Assembly: GCA_011048515.1 (NCBI GenBank)
Contig: DSDW01000135.1
Location: forward strand, 1 to 48,384
DNA length: 48,384 bases
From: Campylobacterota bacterium
GTDB lineage: Bacteria > Campylobacterota > Campylobacteria > Campylobacterales > Sulfurovaceae
Direction of reading: 5' to 3'
Of this stretch, positions 23,922 through 32,540 are shown piece after piece; the first letter of the stretch is position 1; the number at the start of each line of letters is the position of its first letter. Both the position numbers and the translations under genes were made by a program. The notes under the pieces are model-generated. The model saw only the letters and a program-made list of their open reading frames with translations, made no database searches and was not told the origin of the DNA.

Positions 23922-24472
23922 TGAAGAGAAATATTGTATTGGCTATGTTGGTTCTTATGATGACAGGATGTGCGACAAAGAGTCACTACTATGTGCTCTC
24001 TACCGCAACACAGCCGTCCGATGTCTACCGATCCGCCAAAAGTATCGGCGTTTCGCAGGTGATCCTGCCAAGTTATATGGACAAGCGCAAATTGACCATA
24101 GCCCATTCAGGCAATCAGGTCGCTCAGCTTGATTCGGTGCTGTGGGCAGAAGATCTCGATATCGGCCTGACCCAGCGGCTGATCAGTTTTTTGCAAAAGA
24201 AATTCGACCAGCCCAATGTGTTTGCTTACCCCTGGGGTGTAGAGAGACAGCCCGACATTACGGTAAAGCTACAGCTCAATCGTTTCCTGGCACAGGGAAA
24301 TACGGTCTATCTGGATGCAAGCTATTCGATCATGAATATGAGAAATAAAAAGAGTCACGCGTATCTTTTCAATACCGCACTTAAAACCGGTTCCGAACCT
24401 GCTGCTATAGTCGATACAATGGATAGTGCATTCGGTCAGCTGGAAGAGGATATCGCAGAGAAGATCAAATGA
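23921..24472 (+). CDS. pqiC: PqiC-like outer membrane lipoprotein
   Basis: 183 residues with lipobox M-M-T-G-C17. The mature part matches the ABC-transport auxiliary/PqiC family: Y-Y-V-L-S near the start, I-G-V-S-Q-V-I-L-P-S-Y-M-D-K then Q-L-D-S-V-L-W-A-E-D-L-D, and alternating strands. PqiC docks the PqiB tube at the outer membrane. Last gene of the pqi operon. Confidence 0.88.
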   Translation: MKRNIVLAMLVLMMTGCATKSHYYVLSTATQPSDVYRSAKSIGVSQVILPSYMDKRKLTIAHSGNQVAQLDSVLWAEDLDIGLTQRLISFLQKKFDQPNVFAYPWGVERQPDITVKLQLNRFLAQGNTVYLDASYSIMNMRNKKSHAYLFNTALKTGSEPAAIVDTMDSAFGQLEEDIAEKIK

Positions 24473-24606
24473 TTTTATGTCAAAATGGGGCCGTCAGCTC
24501 CCGGGAGAGATGCCTCCGTGATGTATCACTTTAAACGTTGTTTAATATTATATGATATTATTATGCTACTGTTTTAACAGATTTGAAAGCAAAAAGGTAT
24601 TCCTAA

Positions 24607-25629
24607 ATGTCAGTAAAGTATTTTATTATTTTGATGCTAACAACGGTAACACTGGTGGCGCAGGCCACTGAGACGGAAAAAATATACGGTATTCAGTCAG
24701 GATTGGTTGAATATGAGATCTATGGCGGAGGCGTTGTGACGCCGGAGTGCAACTTGTCGATAGAGGGAAATGAAAAACTCTCTTTTAAAGAGTGGGGCGA
24801 TGTACGTATAGAAGAGATGGAGCGCAAGGAGACGCTTATTGGTACGCTCTACAGTATAGAGAAAGAAAAGACGCTGAAAAAAAGCGAAAAAAATACTCTC
24901 TACACGGTAGATTTTCAGAATGAACGCGTCATTACAACAAACCTTCTGGAAGGCGATATCGGTCAGGTTGATCTGAGCCGTATGGAGAAGGCCGGTACGA
25001 TGAATGTGGCATCACTGGATTGCGAACTCTGGGAAGATAGCAGCAGAAAAGTGTGCCTTTATCAGGGGACCGTGCTGTTGGATGAGAAGCGTTATCTGGG
25101 ATTGGTCTACGGCAAACGGGCAAACTATGTCAATTTTGATCTCAATCTCTCGGAGGAGGATTTTATGCTTCCCGAATATCCCCTCAAAGAAGATCTTCTG
25201 GTGAGAAATACGATCACAACGACCCAAACCTATAAATCAGAAACGATCTCGGACAAGATCATCAGTGCCAAGGAGTCCGATATCAACGCTACCGACAAAA
25301 ACTACGCAAAGACGTTCAACGGGGTTTTTAATGAGCTGTTCGAAAAAGAGAAAAAGTATCTCCCTCTTTTTTTGAAAGCGATGCGCAATACAAGGGCTTG
25401 CCTGCATACTGCACAGTCCCCAGCCGAAGCGAATGAGTGTCTGATGGGGATCAGAGAGCTTAAATCGGAGTATAACGGCAACGATGACCATACGGATATG
25501 CTGCTGATGGAGGAGAGCAAAGAGAAGATGCTGGATGACCTGGACATAAAGATCAGGGAGATGAAGATCAGAATTCCATGCATCAACAGAGCAGCAAATA
25601 TGACAGATCTTTCTGCCTGTATGAAGTAG
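24607..25629 (+). CDS. Exported protein of unknown function
   Basis: 340 residues with a signal peptide (I-I-L-M-L-T-T-V-T-L-V-A-Q-A). The mature protein starts I-Y-G-I-Q-S-G-L-V-E-Y-E-I-Y-G-G-G, a pattern seen in periplasmic proteins whose first strands form a beta-sandwich. The second half (about 225-340) is a charged helical domain with four cysteines (A-C-L, E-C-L, P-C-I, A-C-M) that could pair. No known family. The next gene, a radical SAM enzyme, begins 4 nt after its stop, so the two are likely co-transcribed, though nothing shows that one acts on the other. Confidence 0.72.
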   Translation: MSVKYFIILMLTTVTLVAQATETEKIYGIQSGLVEYEIYGGGVVTPECNLSIEGNEKLSFKEWGDVRIEEMERKETLIGTLYSIEKEKTLKKSEKNTLYTVDFQNERVITTNLLEGDIGQVDLSRMEKAGTMNVASLDCELWEDSSRKVCLYQGTVLLDEKRYLGLVYGKRANYVNFDLNLSEEDFMLPEYPLKEDLLVRNTITTTQTYKSETISDKIISAKESDINATDKNYAKTFNGVFNELFEKEKKYLPLFLKAMRNTRACLHTAQSPAEANECLMGIRELKSEYNGNDDHTDMLLMEESKEKMLDDLDIKIREMKIRIPCINRAANMTDLSACMK

Positions 25630-25633
25630 ACGT

Positions 25634-26500
25634 GTGAAGTTTTATCGTATTTATATCGAACTTACCAATGTCTGCGGGCTCTCATGCAGCTTTTGTCCTA
25701 CAAAAAACCTCCCTTCCAAACAGATGGACCTGGAGTTTTTCGAGTCGGTGATCTCGCAGGCAAAAGCCTATACCAAAGAGATCGCATGTCATGTGGTAGG
25801 TGACCCTATGACACTATCCAACCTCTCGGATTATCTTGATATCATACACAGACATGGGCTTAGAGCGATGCTTACCACCAGTGGGTATTTTCTCAAAAAG
25901 CAGAGCTATATGACACTTTTTCATCCTTCCGTAAAGCAGATCAATATCTCGCTCAATGCGTTCAACAAGAATGATACCAGGCTTACGTTTGAACAGTATA
26001 TCACTCCCGTTCTGGCGCTTTGCGAGGAGAAGCAGAAGCAGGGCAAAGAGCTCTTTATCAATCTTCGGGTGTGGAACCTTGATGAGATGATGAGCGAACG
26101 CAGTTTCAATGAAACACTCTTTGAGAGACTCTCCAAAGCATTTAAGGTATCACTCTCTCTTGACGATATCTACCTGGAACGTCCAAAATCGATCAGGCTG
26201 GCATCAAAAGTACTGCTGCATTTTGATGAGTATTTTGAGTGGCCCTCTCTGAAGAATCAGGTTTATGGTGACGGTACCTGCCAGGGGCTTCAGTCGCATA
26301 TCGCAGTACTGGCTTCAGGGAAAGTGGTTCCGTGCTGTCTTGATTGCGATGGCGTGATAGTGCTGGGAGACCTGCATGAAAACACTCTTGAATCGATCCT
26401 CAAGGGTAGACGCGCGCAGGAGATGCTCACCGGTTTCAAATCGGGGAAAGCGGTTGAAGAGCTGTGCCAGAAGTGCAGCTACAAAGAGAGGTTTAACTGA
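25634..26500 (+). CDS. Radical SAM protein with SPASM-like C-terminus
   Basis: 288 residues from GTG 25634. The 4Fe-4S/SAM motif is C14-x3-C18-x2-C21 in N-V-C-G-L-S-C-S-F-C-P-T. The C-terminal part has extra cysteines (G-T-C-Q-G-L, V-V-P-C-C-L-D-C-D-G, E-L-C-Q-K-C-S-Y) that fit a SPASM or twitch auxiliary cluster domain. Proteins of this kind modify peptides or mature enzymes by radical chemistry. Substrate unknown; the exported protein immediately upstream is a candidate partner by position only. Confidence 0.85.
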   Translation: MKFYRIYIELTNVCGLSCSFCPTKNLPSKQMDLEFFESVISQAKAYTKEIACHVVGDPMTLSNLSDYLDIIHRHGLRAMLTTSGYFLKKQSYMTLFHPSVKQINISLNAFNKNDTRLTFEQYITPVLALCEEKQKQGKELFINLRVWNLDEMMSERSFNETLFERLSKAFKVSLSLDDIYLERPKSIRLASKVLLHFDEYFEWPSLKNQVYGDGTCQGLQSHIAVLASGKVVPCCLDCDGVIVLGDLHENTLESILKGRRAQEMLTGFKSGKAVEELCQKCSYKERFN

Positions 26501-26555
26501 GTGAAGAATGAAGAGTTTTTGGAAGGATAGTTTTATCGCTTATAAAGTGTGAAAC

Positions 26556-26585
26556 GAGAGAGGTTTGGGCACCTCTCTTGTTGGT
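26556..26585. terminator. Terminator between the convergent radical SAM and SYLF genes
   Basis: AGAGAGGT-TTGGGC-ACCTCTCT (26557-26578) followed by TGTTGG; a perfect 8-bp stem in a convergent gap, so it may serve both genes. Confidence 0.65.
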
Positions 26586-27124
26586 TACGGGACGATACGC
26601 TGAAACTTGTTCCCTTCCAGGCTGATCCCGCCCATCAATCCTTTTTCTCCATAGATAAATGCAACAATAGGCTTTTCAAAGCTGATTGAAGAGAGATCTT
26701 TGCTTCTCCCCCAGTCAGCGATCGCAATCGTACCGTCAACTCCTGCTTCCCAGCCGTTGCTTGCAATAAAGTTTCTGAGTGAAGTGTCACTTAGAAAGGC
26801 AATGATCATAGCGTGCTGCTGCGCCCCCCACTGGAACCCTAAAGAGGCACTTGTCACACTGTAATAGTGTTGAGTCTGTCCATTGACACGCAGTACGCCT
26901 TCCCCATAACTTCCTCCTACTATAAGTCCTGCTTTAGTGATCTTTGGAAAGACAAGATAACCTTTTGAATTGTTAATGAACTGTTCTGCACCTTTAAACT
27001 GTTTGATAAATTTTTCTACGGCATCATTACTGCTTTGTTCAAGTTTCTGGGCTGCAGTATCAGCAAAGAGGGGTGCGCTGAAGGCAAAAACAAGCACCAT
27101 TGCCAAGAGTTTTGAGAGTTTCAT
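26585..27124 (-). CDS. SYLF-domain (Ysc84-like) lipid-binding exported protein
   Basis: 179 residues from ATG 27124 (AAGGA 7 nt upstream; an ATG at 27145 lacks a site). Signal peptide ends S-A-P-L-F-A-D. The SYLF domain shows G-Y-L-V-F-P-K-I-T-K-A-G-L-I-V-G-G-S-Y-G-E-G-V-L, then S-A-S-L-G-F-Q-W-G-A-Q and I-A-F-I-Y-G-E-K-G-L-M-G-G-I-S-L-E-G. The eukaryotic homologues bind phosphoinositides; the bacterial role in the periplasm is unclear. Confidence 0.9.
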   Translation of the reverse strand: MKLSKLLAMVLVFAFSAPLFADTAAQKLEQSSNDAVEKFIKQFKGAEQFINNSKGYLVFPKITKAGLIVGGSYGEGVLRVNGQTQHYYSVTSASLGFQWGAQQHAMIIAFLSDTSLRNFIASNGWEAGVDGTIAIADWGRSKDLSSISFEKPIVAFIYGEKGLMGGISLEGNKFQRIVP

Positions 27125-27216
27125 CGATACATCCTTTATGTTCATGATTCAAATATGAATAATTATAACAAATTAATGTAAATGTAAATGCAAATAATAA
27201 TGTATATAATTGCACC

Positions 27217-27501
27217 ATGGAAAAGTTAACGATCAAAGCCTATGCAAAAAGACACAAAATCAGTATCTTCAATGTCATGAAGATGGTAAGAGAGGGATCG
27301 GTCAAGAGTGAAACCGTGCTTGAGGATGGCAAAGAGGTTATCTATATTTTGGAAGACCAAGCGCAGAAAGAGAGCACAAAAAGCCAAATCACTCAGTGCG
27401 ATCAAACACCGCTAAGCCTGGAAAATGAGATAGAGGCATTGAAAAAAGAGGTGGCTACATTGCGAAAAGAGCTGGAGGCGCTCAAAAGAAGTTATAAATA
27501 A
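27217..27501 (+). CDS. Small putative DNA-binding protein (HTH plus coiled coil)
   Basis: 94 residues: an excisionase/MerR-like N-terminal helix-turn-helix look (I-K-A-Y-A-K-R-H-K-I-S-I-F-N-V-M-K-M-V) with a short wing (K-E-V-I-Y-I-L), then a polar linker and a C-terminal leucine-heptad helix (E-I-E-A-L-K-K-E-V-A-T-L-R-K-E-L-E-A-L). This suggests a dimeric regulator, but no target is visible. Divergent from the SYLF gene. No family is recognised beyond this. Confidence 0.68.
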   Translation: MEKLTIKAYAKRHKISIFNVMKMVREGSVKSETVLEDGKEVIYILEDQAQKESTKSQITQCDQTPLSLENEIEALKKEVATLRKELEALKRSYK

Positions 27502-27688
27502 TCTGATGAGAAAAACTGCACTTACTAATGAGTTTTTTTTCACAGAAAACCCATTTTTTTCAAATATTTATCAAATCTGCTCTATTTATCAACAATTTTT
27601 CTATAAAAAAAATATTTTAAATCAGTATTATTTATAATTTAAATGAAGGGGGAAGAGACCCCTCGCATTTCAATCAAAAGGAAAGAGA

Positions 27689-28483
27689 GTGAATAAGAGG
27701 TTTTTGTATGCCGGGATGCTTATCGCATCGGTATGGTTTGTCGGCTGTAACAATGAGAGCGTGGTACATGAAGCAGAACATGAGGAACATGAGGTACATT
27801 TCAGTTATGACGGAGAGACGGGGCCGGATTACTGGGGGTCGATCAAAGAGGAGTGGCGCACTTGTGATCATGGGCTGGATTTTACGCAGGTTGTAGAGGG
27901 AGAACTTCATCAGTCACCGATTGACTTTGAACATGCTATGGCAGCAGCACCTGCCTATACGCTGGACTACGATAAAGAGGTTCAGTTCAAAATGGCAAAC
28001 AACGGTCATACGATCATTTTCAATGTCGAGGAAAATAGCAGCAGGGCACATGTCACGATCGGGGGGAAAGTCTATGAACTCAAACAGTTCCATTTCCACT
28101 CCGCGAGTGAACATACACAGCATGAAGTACACGCAGCCATGGAAGGCCACTTTGTGAATGTTGCCGAGGACGGATCTATCGCAGTGATCGGTATGTTTAT
28201 CGATAATGTGGCAGGTTCTGGGAATGAAGCGCTTGGAGATGCATTTGGCGTTGAGATTCCCGAAGAGGGCGAAGAAAATCCAACCGTGATCACACTCAAT
28301 CCTTCGGAGATGCTGCCTGGCGGCAATGTCTACAGCTATTCAGGTTCTTTGACAACACCGCCATGTACCGAGGAGGTAGCCTGGAATGTCTATGAAGCAC
28401 ATATAGGACTTCATGAAGATAAAGTAAAAGCATTTCAGGAACACTATGATCACAACTTTAGACCGTTAACCGGGTTATATTAA
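27689..28483 (+). CDS. Alpha-type carbonic anhydrase, lipoprotein
   Basis: 264 residues that interconvert CO2 and bicarbonate in the periplasm. Lipobox W-F-V-G-C20. Residues 27-37 are a His/Glu cluster (H-E-A-E-H-E-E-H-E-V-H). The alpha-CA domain has Q-S-P-I-D-F (75-80), zinc ligands H135 and H137 in F-H-F-H-S-A-S-E-H and H154 in E-G-H-F-V, and the substrate loop S-L-T-T-P-P-C-T-E. C59 and C-T-E may form the usual disulfide. In autotrophic Campylobacterota such enzymes help supply inorganic carbon or buffer pH. Single-gene unit, terminated at 28489-28522. Confidence 0.93.
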   Translation: MNKRFLYAGMLIASVWFVGCNNESVVHEAEHEEHEVHFSYDGETGPDYWGSIKEEWRTCDHGLDFTQVVEGELHQSPIDFEHAMAAAPAYTLDYDKEVQFKMANNGHTIIFNVEENSSRAHVTIGGKVYELKQFHFHSASEHTQHEVHAAMEGHFVNVAEDGSIAVIGMFIDNVAGSGNEALGDAFGVEIPEEGEENPTVITLNPSEMLPGGNVYSYSGSLTTPPCTEEVAWNVYEAHIGLHEDKVKAFQEHYDHNFRPLTGLY

Positions 28484-28488
28484 TCATT

Positions 28489-28530
28489 TTCTCCGTTAGA
28501 CTGCTTCTTGTGTAACGGAGAATGCTCTTC
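28489..28530 (+). terminator. Terminator of the carbonic anhydrase gene
   Basis: TTCTCCGTTA (28489-28498) and TAACGGAGAA (28513-28522) form a perfect 10-bp stem with a 14-nt loop, 5 nt after the stop; the T-rich stretch TGTTTTTC follows at about 28531. Confidence 0.72.
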
Positions 28531-28630
28531 TGTTTTTCTAAAATGTCCAGATGGCTTTTTGAGCAAAAATCATAAACTAGGCACCATTTCGCTATACTAT
28601 ACACAAAATATTGATAGGGAATGACATACT

Positions 28631-28939
28631 ATGGAAGAAAACAAAGAACCACGTTTTAAAAAGGTCATAGATGCCGCTGACGGGCTTAGTCTTGGTATCT
28701 CTATGGTCGTTGCGGTACTTTTCGGTGTCGGTATCGGCTGGCTGATGAGAGAGTGGACGGGTATCGGCTGGCTCTTTTGGCTGGGGGTATTCTGGGGTAT
28801 CGCGGCTGCGCTTCTCAATATATACAAAGCCTACAAAAAGCAGAAAAAAGAGCTGGACAAGCTCGCCAACGATCCAAGATACAACTATAAAGCTACCCGT
28901 GACAGGTATGATGATGAGGATGAAGATGAGAAGTATTAG
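28631..28939 (+). CDS. AtpZ/AtpI family protein
   Basis: 102 residues: N-terminal soluble part, G-L-S-L-G-I-S-M-V-V-A-V-L-F-G-V-G-I-G-W and a second helix (W-L-G-V-F-W-G-I-A-A-A-L-L-N-I-Y), then a highly acidic tail (Y-D-D-E-D-E-D-E). This glycine-rich two-helix hairpin is typical of AtpZ/AtpI, which assist ATP-synthase rotor assembly or Mg uptake. It lies outside an atp operon, as is common in Campylobacterota. The next gene overlaps its end by 14 nt. Confidence 0.85.
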   Translation: MEENKEPRFKKVIDAADGLSLGISMVVAVLFGVGIGWLMREWTGIGWLFWLGVFWGIAAALLNIYKAYKKQKKELDKLANDPRYNYKATRDRYDDEDEDEKY

Positions 28940-29477
28940 TTTGAGTATCTTCAAACTGCTGCTTGCCATTGACCTTTTGCTGATCGCCGGAAGTATCCTC
29001 TTCTTTGATACAAAAGTGCTCTACAACACGCAGATAGGCTTCTTCTCCTCGACCCTGGTGATGCTGGGATCGATGTTCAGCTACCGCCGAATGGTCAACA
29101 AAAGGGTAGAGCATGAGATCATCACGGTAGATGACAGCAAGGATGTGATCGACAAGCTCGAAGATCCGCACGATCTCTATAGCGAGGATATCGTAGAGAA
29201 CCCCGATGTGGATATCGTGGAAGCGGTCAAAGAGGAGAAAAAACGCATGAAAGAAAATAAGCGTTCGCTCTTTCAGGCACTCAAAGACACCAGAGGTGCG
29301 CTCTCCCTCTACCGCATCAGTGCCTATATGCTGCTGATAATGGGGTTCCTCTATCTCAACAGGCAGGAGCTGCTGCATATCCCGAGCTATCTGGTCTCGC
29401 TGACGCTTCCGATCATCGGGATCGTCTGGGTACTCATCTCCGACAAAGAAAACCAAACCCAAGATAGGGTAGAATAG
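28926..29477 (+). CDS. Membrane protein of unknown function, coupled to the AtpZ gene
   Basis: 183 residues from ATG 28926 (GAGGATGAAG upstream); the longer frame to 28899 is less likely. Two helices at the N-terminus (L-L-A-I-D-L-L-L-I-A-G-S-I-L-F-F; I-G-F-F-S-S-T-L-V-M-L-G-S), a charged cytoplasmic middle (about 65-125), and two more helices at the end. Similar proteins follow AtpZ in other Campylobacterota, but no function is known. Confidence 0.78.
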   Translation: MRSISLSIFKLLLAIDLLLIAGSILFFDTKVLYNTQIGFFSSTLVMLGSMFSYRRMVNKRVEHEIITVDDSKDVIDKLEDPHDLYSEDIVENPDVDIVEAVKEEKKRMKENKRSLFQALKDTRGALSLYRISAYMLLIMGFLYLNRQELLHIPSYLVSLTLPIIGIVWVLISDKENQTQDRVE

Positions 29478-29497
29478 TCCCAACCAAATAACACACT

Positions 29498-29576
29498 GTC
29501 ATTTCCGACCCCGATCGGGAATCCACCCAATATACGTTCTTTCGCGTGTGGATCCCCGGGCAGGCCGGAGGATGAC
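29498..29576. repeat. Palindromic intergenic repeat upstream of the amidase gene
   Basis: Left end GTCATTTCCG, right end CGGAGGATGAC; inner GATCGGGAATCCACC and GTGGATCCCCGGGCAGGCC. Such GTCATTCC...GGATGAC palindromes are scattered repeats in many Proteobacteria. It ends 14 nt before the amidase start codon, so it lies in the 5-prime leader. Confidence 0.6.
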
Positions 29577-29590
29577 GAAAAGGGCTGCTG

Positions 29591-30298
29591 ATGTACAAAA
29601 TTCTCTTATCACTGACTGCATTTTTCACCCTCTCTCTTTATGCAGAGAGCGGTATCAAGTGTACCACCGAACCGATCCAACCCTTGCAGATCATCGACAA
29701 GCCCATAGATTTCGGTAAAGCGCGTATCGAGATGACGAAGGAGTATATCGCGTCGCACTACGGCAAGAAGGTCGAGAGTATCGAGATCACCCCGAAGATC
29801 ATCGTGCTTCACTGGACGGCGGAGATGAGTCTGGACAAATCCTTTGATCGTCTGAAACCCGAAAAGCTTCTCTCTGACAGAAAAGATATCGTCGAAGCCT
29901 CTGCGCTCAATGTATCAGCACATTTTCTTGTCGCACGTGACGGAACGATCTATCGGCTGATGCCCGAAAACTGGATGGCAAGGCATGTCATCGGGCTGAA
30001 CTACTCCAGTATCGGGATAGAGAATGTCGGAGGGAAAGGGAACAAAAGTGAGGATCTGACGCCTGAACAGCTTAGAGCGAACATCGCTTTGGTCGGATAT
30101 CTCAAAGGAAAGTTTCCCGCGATCGAGTACCTGATCGGGCACCATGAGTATACACAGATGGAGGCGACACCGCTGTGGCTGGAACGGGATAAAGGCTACA
30201 GGACGGTCAAAAATGATCCGGGCGAAAAGTTTATGCGTGAGGTACGCAAAGCCGTAGAATTCATGGAGCTCAAAACACCGCCGAAAGGCAGCAGGTGA
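29591..30298 (+). CDS. N-acetylmuramoyl-L-alanine amidase (Amidase_2/PGRP fold)
   Basis: 235 residues with a signal peptide (L-T-A-F-F-T-L-S-L-Y-A). The zinc amidase domain shows I-I-V-L-H-W-T-A (first His), S-A-H-F-L-V-A-R-D-G-T-I-Y-R-L, then I-G-I-E-N-V-G-G, G-H-H-E-Y and K-N-D-P-G-E-K-F (last ligand replaced by Asp in this set, as in some members). It cuts the bond between MurNAc and the stem peptide. The symporter gene starts inside its stop (GTGA overlap). Confidence 0.88.
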   Translation: MYKILLSLTAFFTLSLYAESGIKCTTEPIQPLQIIDKPIDFGKARIEMTKEYIASHYGKKVESIEITPKIIVLHWTAEMSLDKSFDRLKPEKLLSDRKDIVEASALNVSAHFLVARDGTIYRLMPENWMARHVIGLNYSSIGIENVGGKGNKSEDLTPEQLRANIALVGYLKGKFPAIEYLIGHHEYTQMEATPLWLERDKGYRTVKNDPGEKFMREVRKAVEFMELKTPPKGSR

Positions 30299-31821
30299 AC
30301 TCCGCTTTCGCTGCGCTGGATTGGGCGGTTTTTGCCGCCTATTTTGTGGTTTTGACCGTGACATCGGTGCTCTTGAGCCGCATGAAGGTCAAGTCTACCC
30401 GTGACTACTTTGTCGGAGGTAACACTGTCCCGATGTTTGCAGTGGCGGTCTCTGTACTCGCCACGTCCCAGTCGGCAGCAACCTTCCTTGGAGGCCCCGA
30501 GTACTCCTATACCAAAGACCTGACCTTTATAGGCTTCTATCTTTCCGCTTTTATCGCGGTATGGTTTGTGGCAAAAGTCCTGATCCCACGTTTTTACGCG
30601 ATACAGGCGGTCACCGTCTATGAACTGCTCGAAAAACGCTACGGTACTGCTGCGAAGAAACAGGCGGGGGTGATGTTCCTGATCGGCAGGCTTTTTGCCA
30701 GCGGGGCAAGACTCTATATCGGAGCGCTGGCGATCTCGATGATCCTCTTTCTTGACATTGCACCGCTGCATGTGCTGGTCTCCACCGTCATATTGATGTT
30801 GGGGGCTTTGGCCTATGTCTATTTCGGCGGGGTAAAGTCTGTGATCTTTTCGGATATGATCCAGGCAGCGACCTATATCGGTGCGGGTATTGCGGTACTT
30901 GTCTATCTCTATATGGCGTTGGATACGGACCTGGGTACGATCATCCATACATTGGAAGCGGATGAAAAGCTGAGGCTCCTTGACTGGAGTATGAGCGGAG
31001 GATTTGGCGTATGGGCCTTGATGGGCGGATGGCTGCTTCTCAATATCGCAGCGTATGGGCTGGACCAGGATATGACTCAGAGGGCGCTCAGCTGTAAAAA
31101 TACCAAAGAAGCACAGCGTTCTTTGATGATGAGCATCTACCTGACGATCCCCGTGGCGCTGCTCTTTTTGGCTATCGGGCTGCTGCTCTACCTCTTCTAT
31201 CTTCACCCTGAGCTTTCCGGGGTCTCAACCGAGGTGGTGCAGAAGTTCAACGGAGAGAATATCACCATCTTCATGTACTACATCCTGCACGAGATGCCGG
31301 AAGGGATGCGCGGGCTGGTCACTGTCGGAGCGGTTGCCGCGGCACTTTCGAGCTCCAACTCCGTTCTTGGTGCGATGGCATCCGTAGCGATAGAGGACCT
31401 CTATAAACCCTGGAAAAAGACCAAAGGGGAGAGCGATGAGATGCACTATGTGCGGGCAGGGCGGGTGGCGGTACTCCTCTTTGCCGCTGCACTCTCAGCG
31501 ATGGCGATGCTCAGCTACTACTGGCAGCAGAGTACGGAGCTGCCGCTGCTTAACTTCGCTCTGGGCGTGATGGCATTTGCCTACAGCGGCCTTCTGGGAG
31601 TTTACGGCGCGGCGATCTTCACGAAGCGGGGAAGTGCCGTGACCGTACTGTTTGCATTTATCCTCGGATTTATGACAGTATTGCTTCTGCAACCTTATAT
31701 TCTGGGAGATACATTAAGTGAAATGATTGGCTGGAAAGTAGGGTTTGCCTGGCAGTTGCTACTCGGAACGCTGGTTGCGTTTGGGGTGATGATGAGTACC
31801 GAAGAGAAGAAAACCGCATGA
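30295..31821 (+). CDS. Sodium:solute symporter (SSS family)
   Basis: 508 residues with about 13 membrane helices. The SSS features are T-R-D-Y-F-V-G-G-N-T-V-P (near 34), A-T-S-Q-S-A-A-T-F-L-G-G-P-E-Y, the long G-A-R-L-Y-I-G-A-L-A-I-S helix and A-A-A-L-S-S-S-N-S-V-L-G-A-M-A-S (near 350), a sodium-site motif. The substrate cannot be told; co-expression with a peptidoglycan amidase makes a wall-derived solute conceivable, but this is only positional. GTG start at 30295, AAAGG upstream. Confidence 0.9.
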   Translation: MNSAFAALDWAVFAAYFVVLTVTSVLLSRMKVKSTRDYFVGGNTVPMFAVAVSVLATSQSAATFLGGPEYSYTKDLTFIGFYLSAFIAVWFVAKVLIPRFYAIQAVTVYELLEKRYGTAAKKQAGVMFLIGRLFASGARLYIGALAISMILFLDIAPLHVLVSTVILMLGALAYVYFGGVKSVIFSDMIQAATYIGAGIAVLVYLYMALDTDLGTIIHTLEADEKLRLLDWSMSGGFGVWALMGGWLLLNIAAYGLDQDMTQRALSCKNTKEAQRSLMMSIYLTIPVALLFLAIGLLLYLFYLHPELSGVSTEVVQKFNGENITIFMYYILHEMPEGMRGLVTVGAVAAALSSSNSVLGAMASVAIEDLYKPWKKTKGESDEMHYVRAGRVAVLLFAAALSAMAMLSYYWQQSTELPLLNFALGVMAFAYSGLLGVYGAAIFTKRGSAVTVLFAFILGFMTVLLLQPYILGDTLSEMIGWKVGFAWQLLLGTLVAFGVMMSTEEKKTA

Positions 31822-31958
31822 GAAGAGTATCTCCTCATCCCGACACGCATATTCTGATGCAAAGTCTATAACGACTCATACCATTAGGTTATTCGGAATT
31901 TCTTAAATGTGGAACACATAGCGAGGCAATGAGTATGGCGGGAATGGTTTCAAGCGAT

Positions 31959-32333
31959 TTAAATGATATCCGGTAGATATTTTTTTGCAGTATTATAGCT
32001 GATACCGGCAGTCTGTGCTACGTTGTAAGGAGTGATCTCCCGGCACTCCAGTCTAAGGAGATTGATCGCATTGTTGATCTTCTTTTTGCTCTCTATGATC
32101 TTGGACCTGTTTGCCTGACGCGTCGCTGTCTGTTTCTTACCGTGCTCGATCTGTTTGATATTTTGTACTTTCTTGAAGAACTTATGTGCCACAGGTTTTC
32201 TGTCTTCAAATCTTCCATCAGATTCGAAGTCACATTTTTGCAACTTTAGTTGGTTTAACATATTGAGCATAAGATCATACTCATGATAGTCAAGATCCAG
32301 CCTGTAATGTTTGATCTTATTATCATTTTCCAT
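31959..32333 (-). CDS. Small protein with C-terminal helix-turn-helix, unknown function
   Basis: About 124 residues from ATG 32333 (ATG 32351 is an alternative; neither has a strong site). Polar and basic, with K-K-K-I-N-N-A-I-N-L-L-R and a C-terminal I-T-P-Y-N-V-A-Q-T-A-G-I-S-Y-N-T-A-K-K-Y-L, a classical HTH of the kind found in transposases, replication and resolvase-like proteins. It could be a stand-alone regulator or a fragment of a mobile-element protein. No repeats flank it. The spacer 32361-32540 holds nothing else. Confidence 0.6.
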   Translation of the reverse strand: MENDNKIKHYRLDLDYHEYDLMLNMLNQLKLQKCDFESDGRFEDRKPVAHKFFKKVQNIKQIEHGKKQTATRQANRSKIIESKKKINNAINLLRLECREITPYNVAQTAGISYNTAKKYLPDII

Positions 32334-32540
32334 TTTCTCAAAATAAATCATTTGTGGCAAACCCGTTCATTCTAAATTATTGGGCGCATTTTACTATAAT
32401 GAAATTAAAGATGTCCGTGAAATGGGCATATATCTACCGTTGTAGGTGAAACTCATAGTGAAATACTCATTCCTATGCAGAGAGTATCGGTATGAGTTCA
32501 AATTGATCTTTAACGACTAGCTGTACTCATATTGCTTTTA

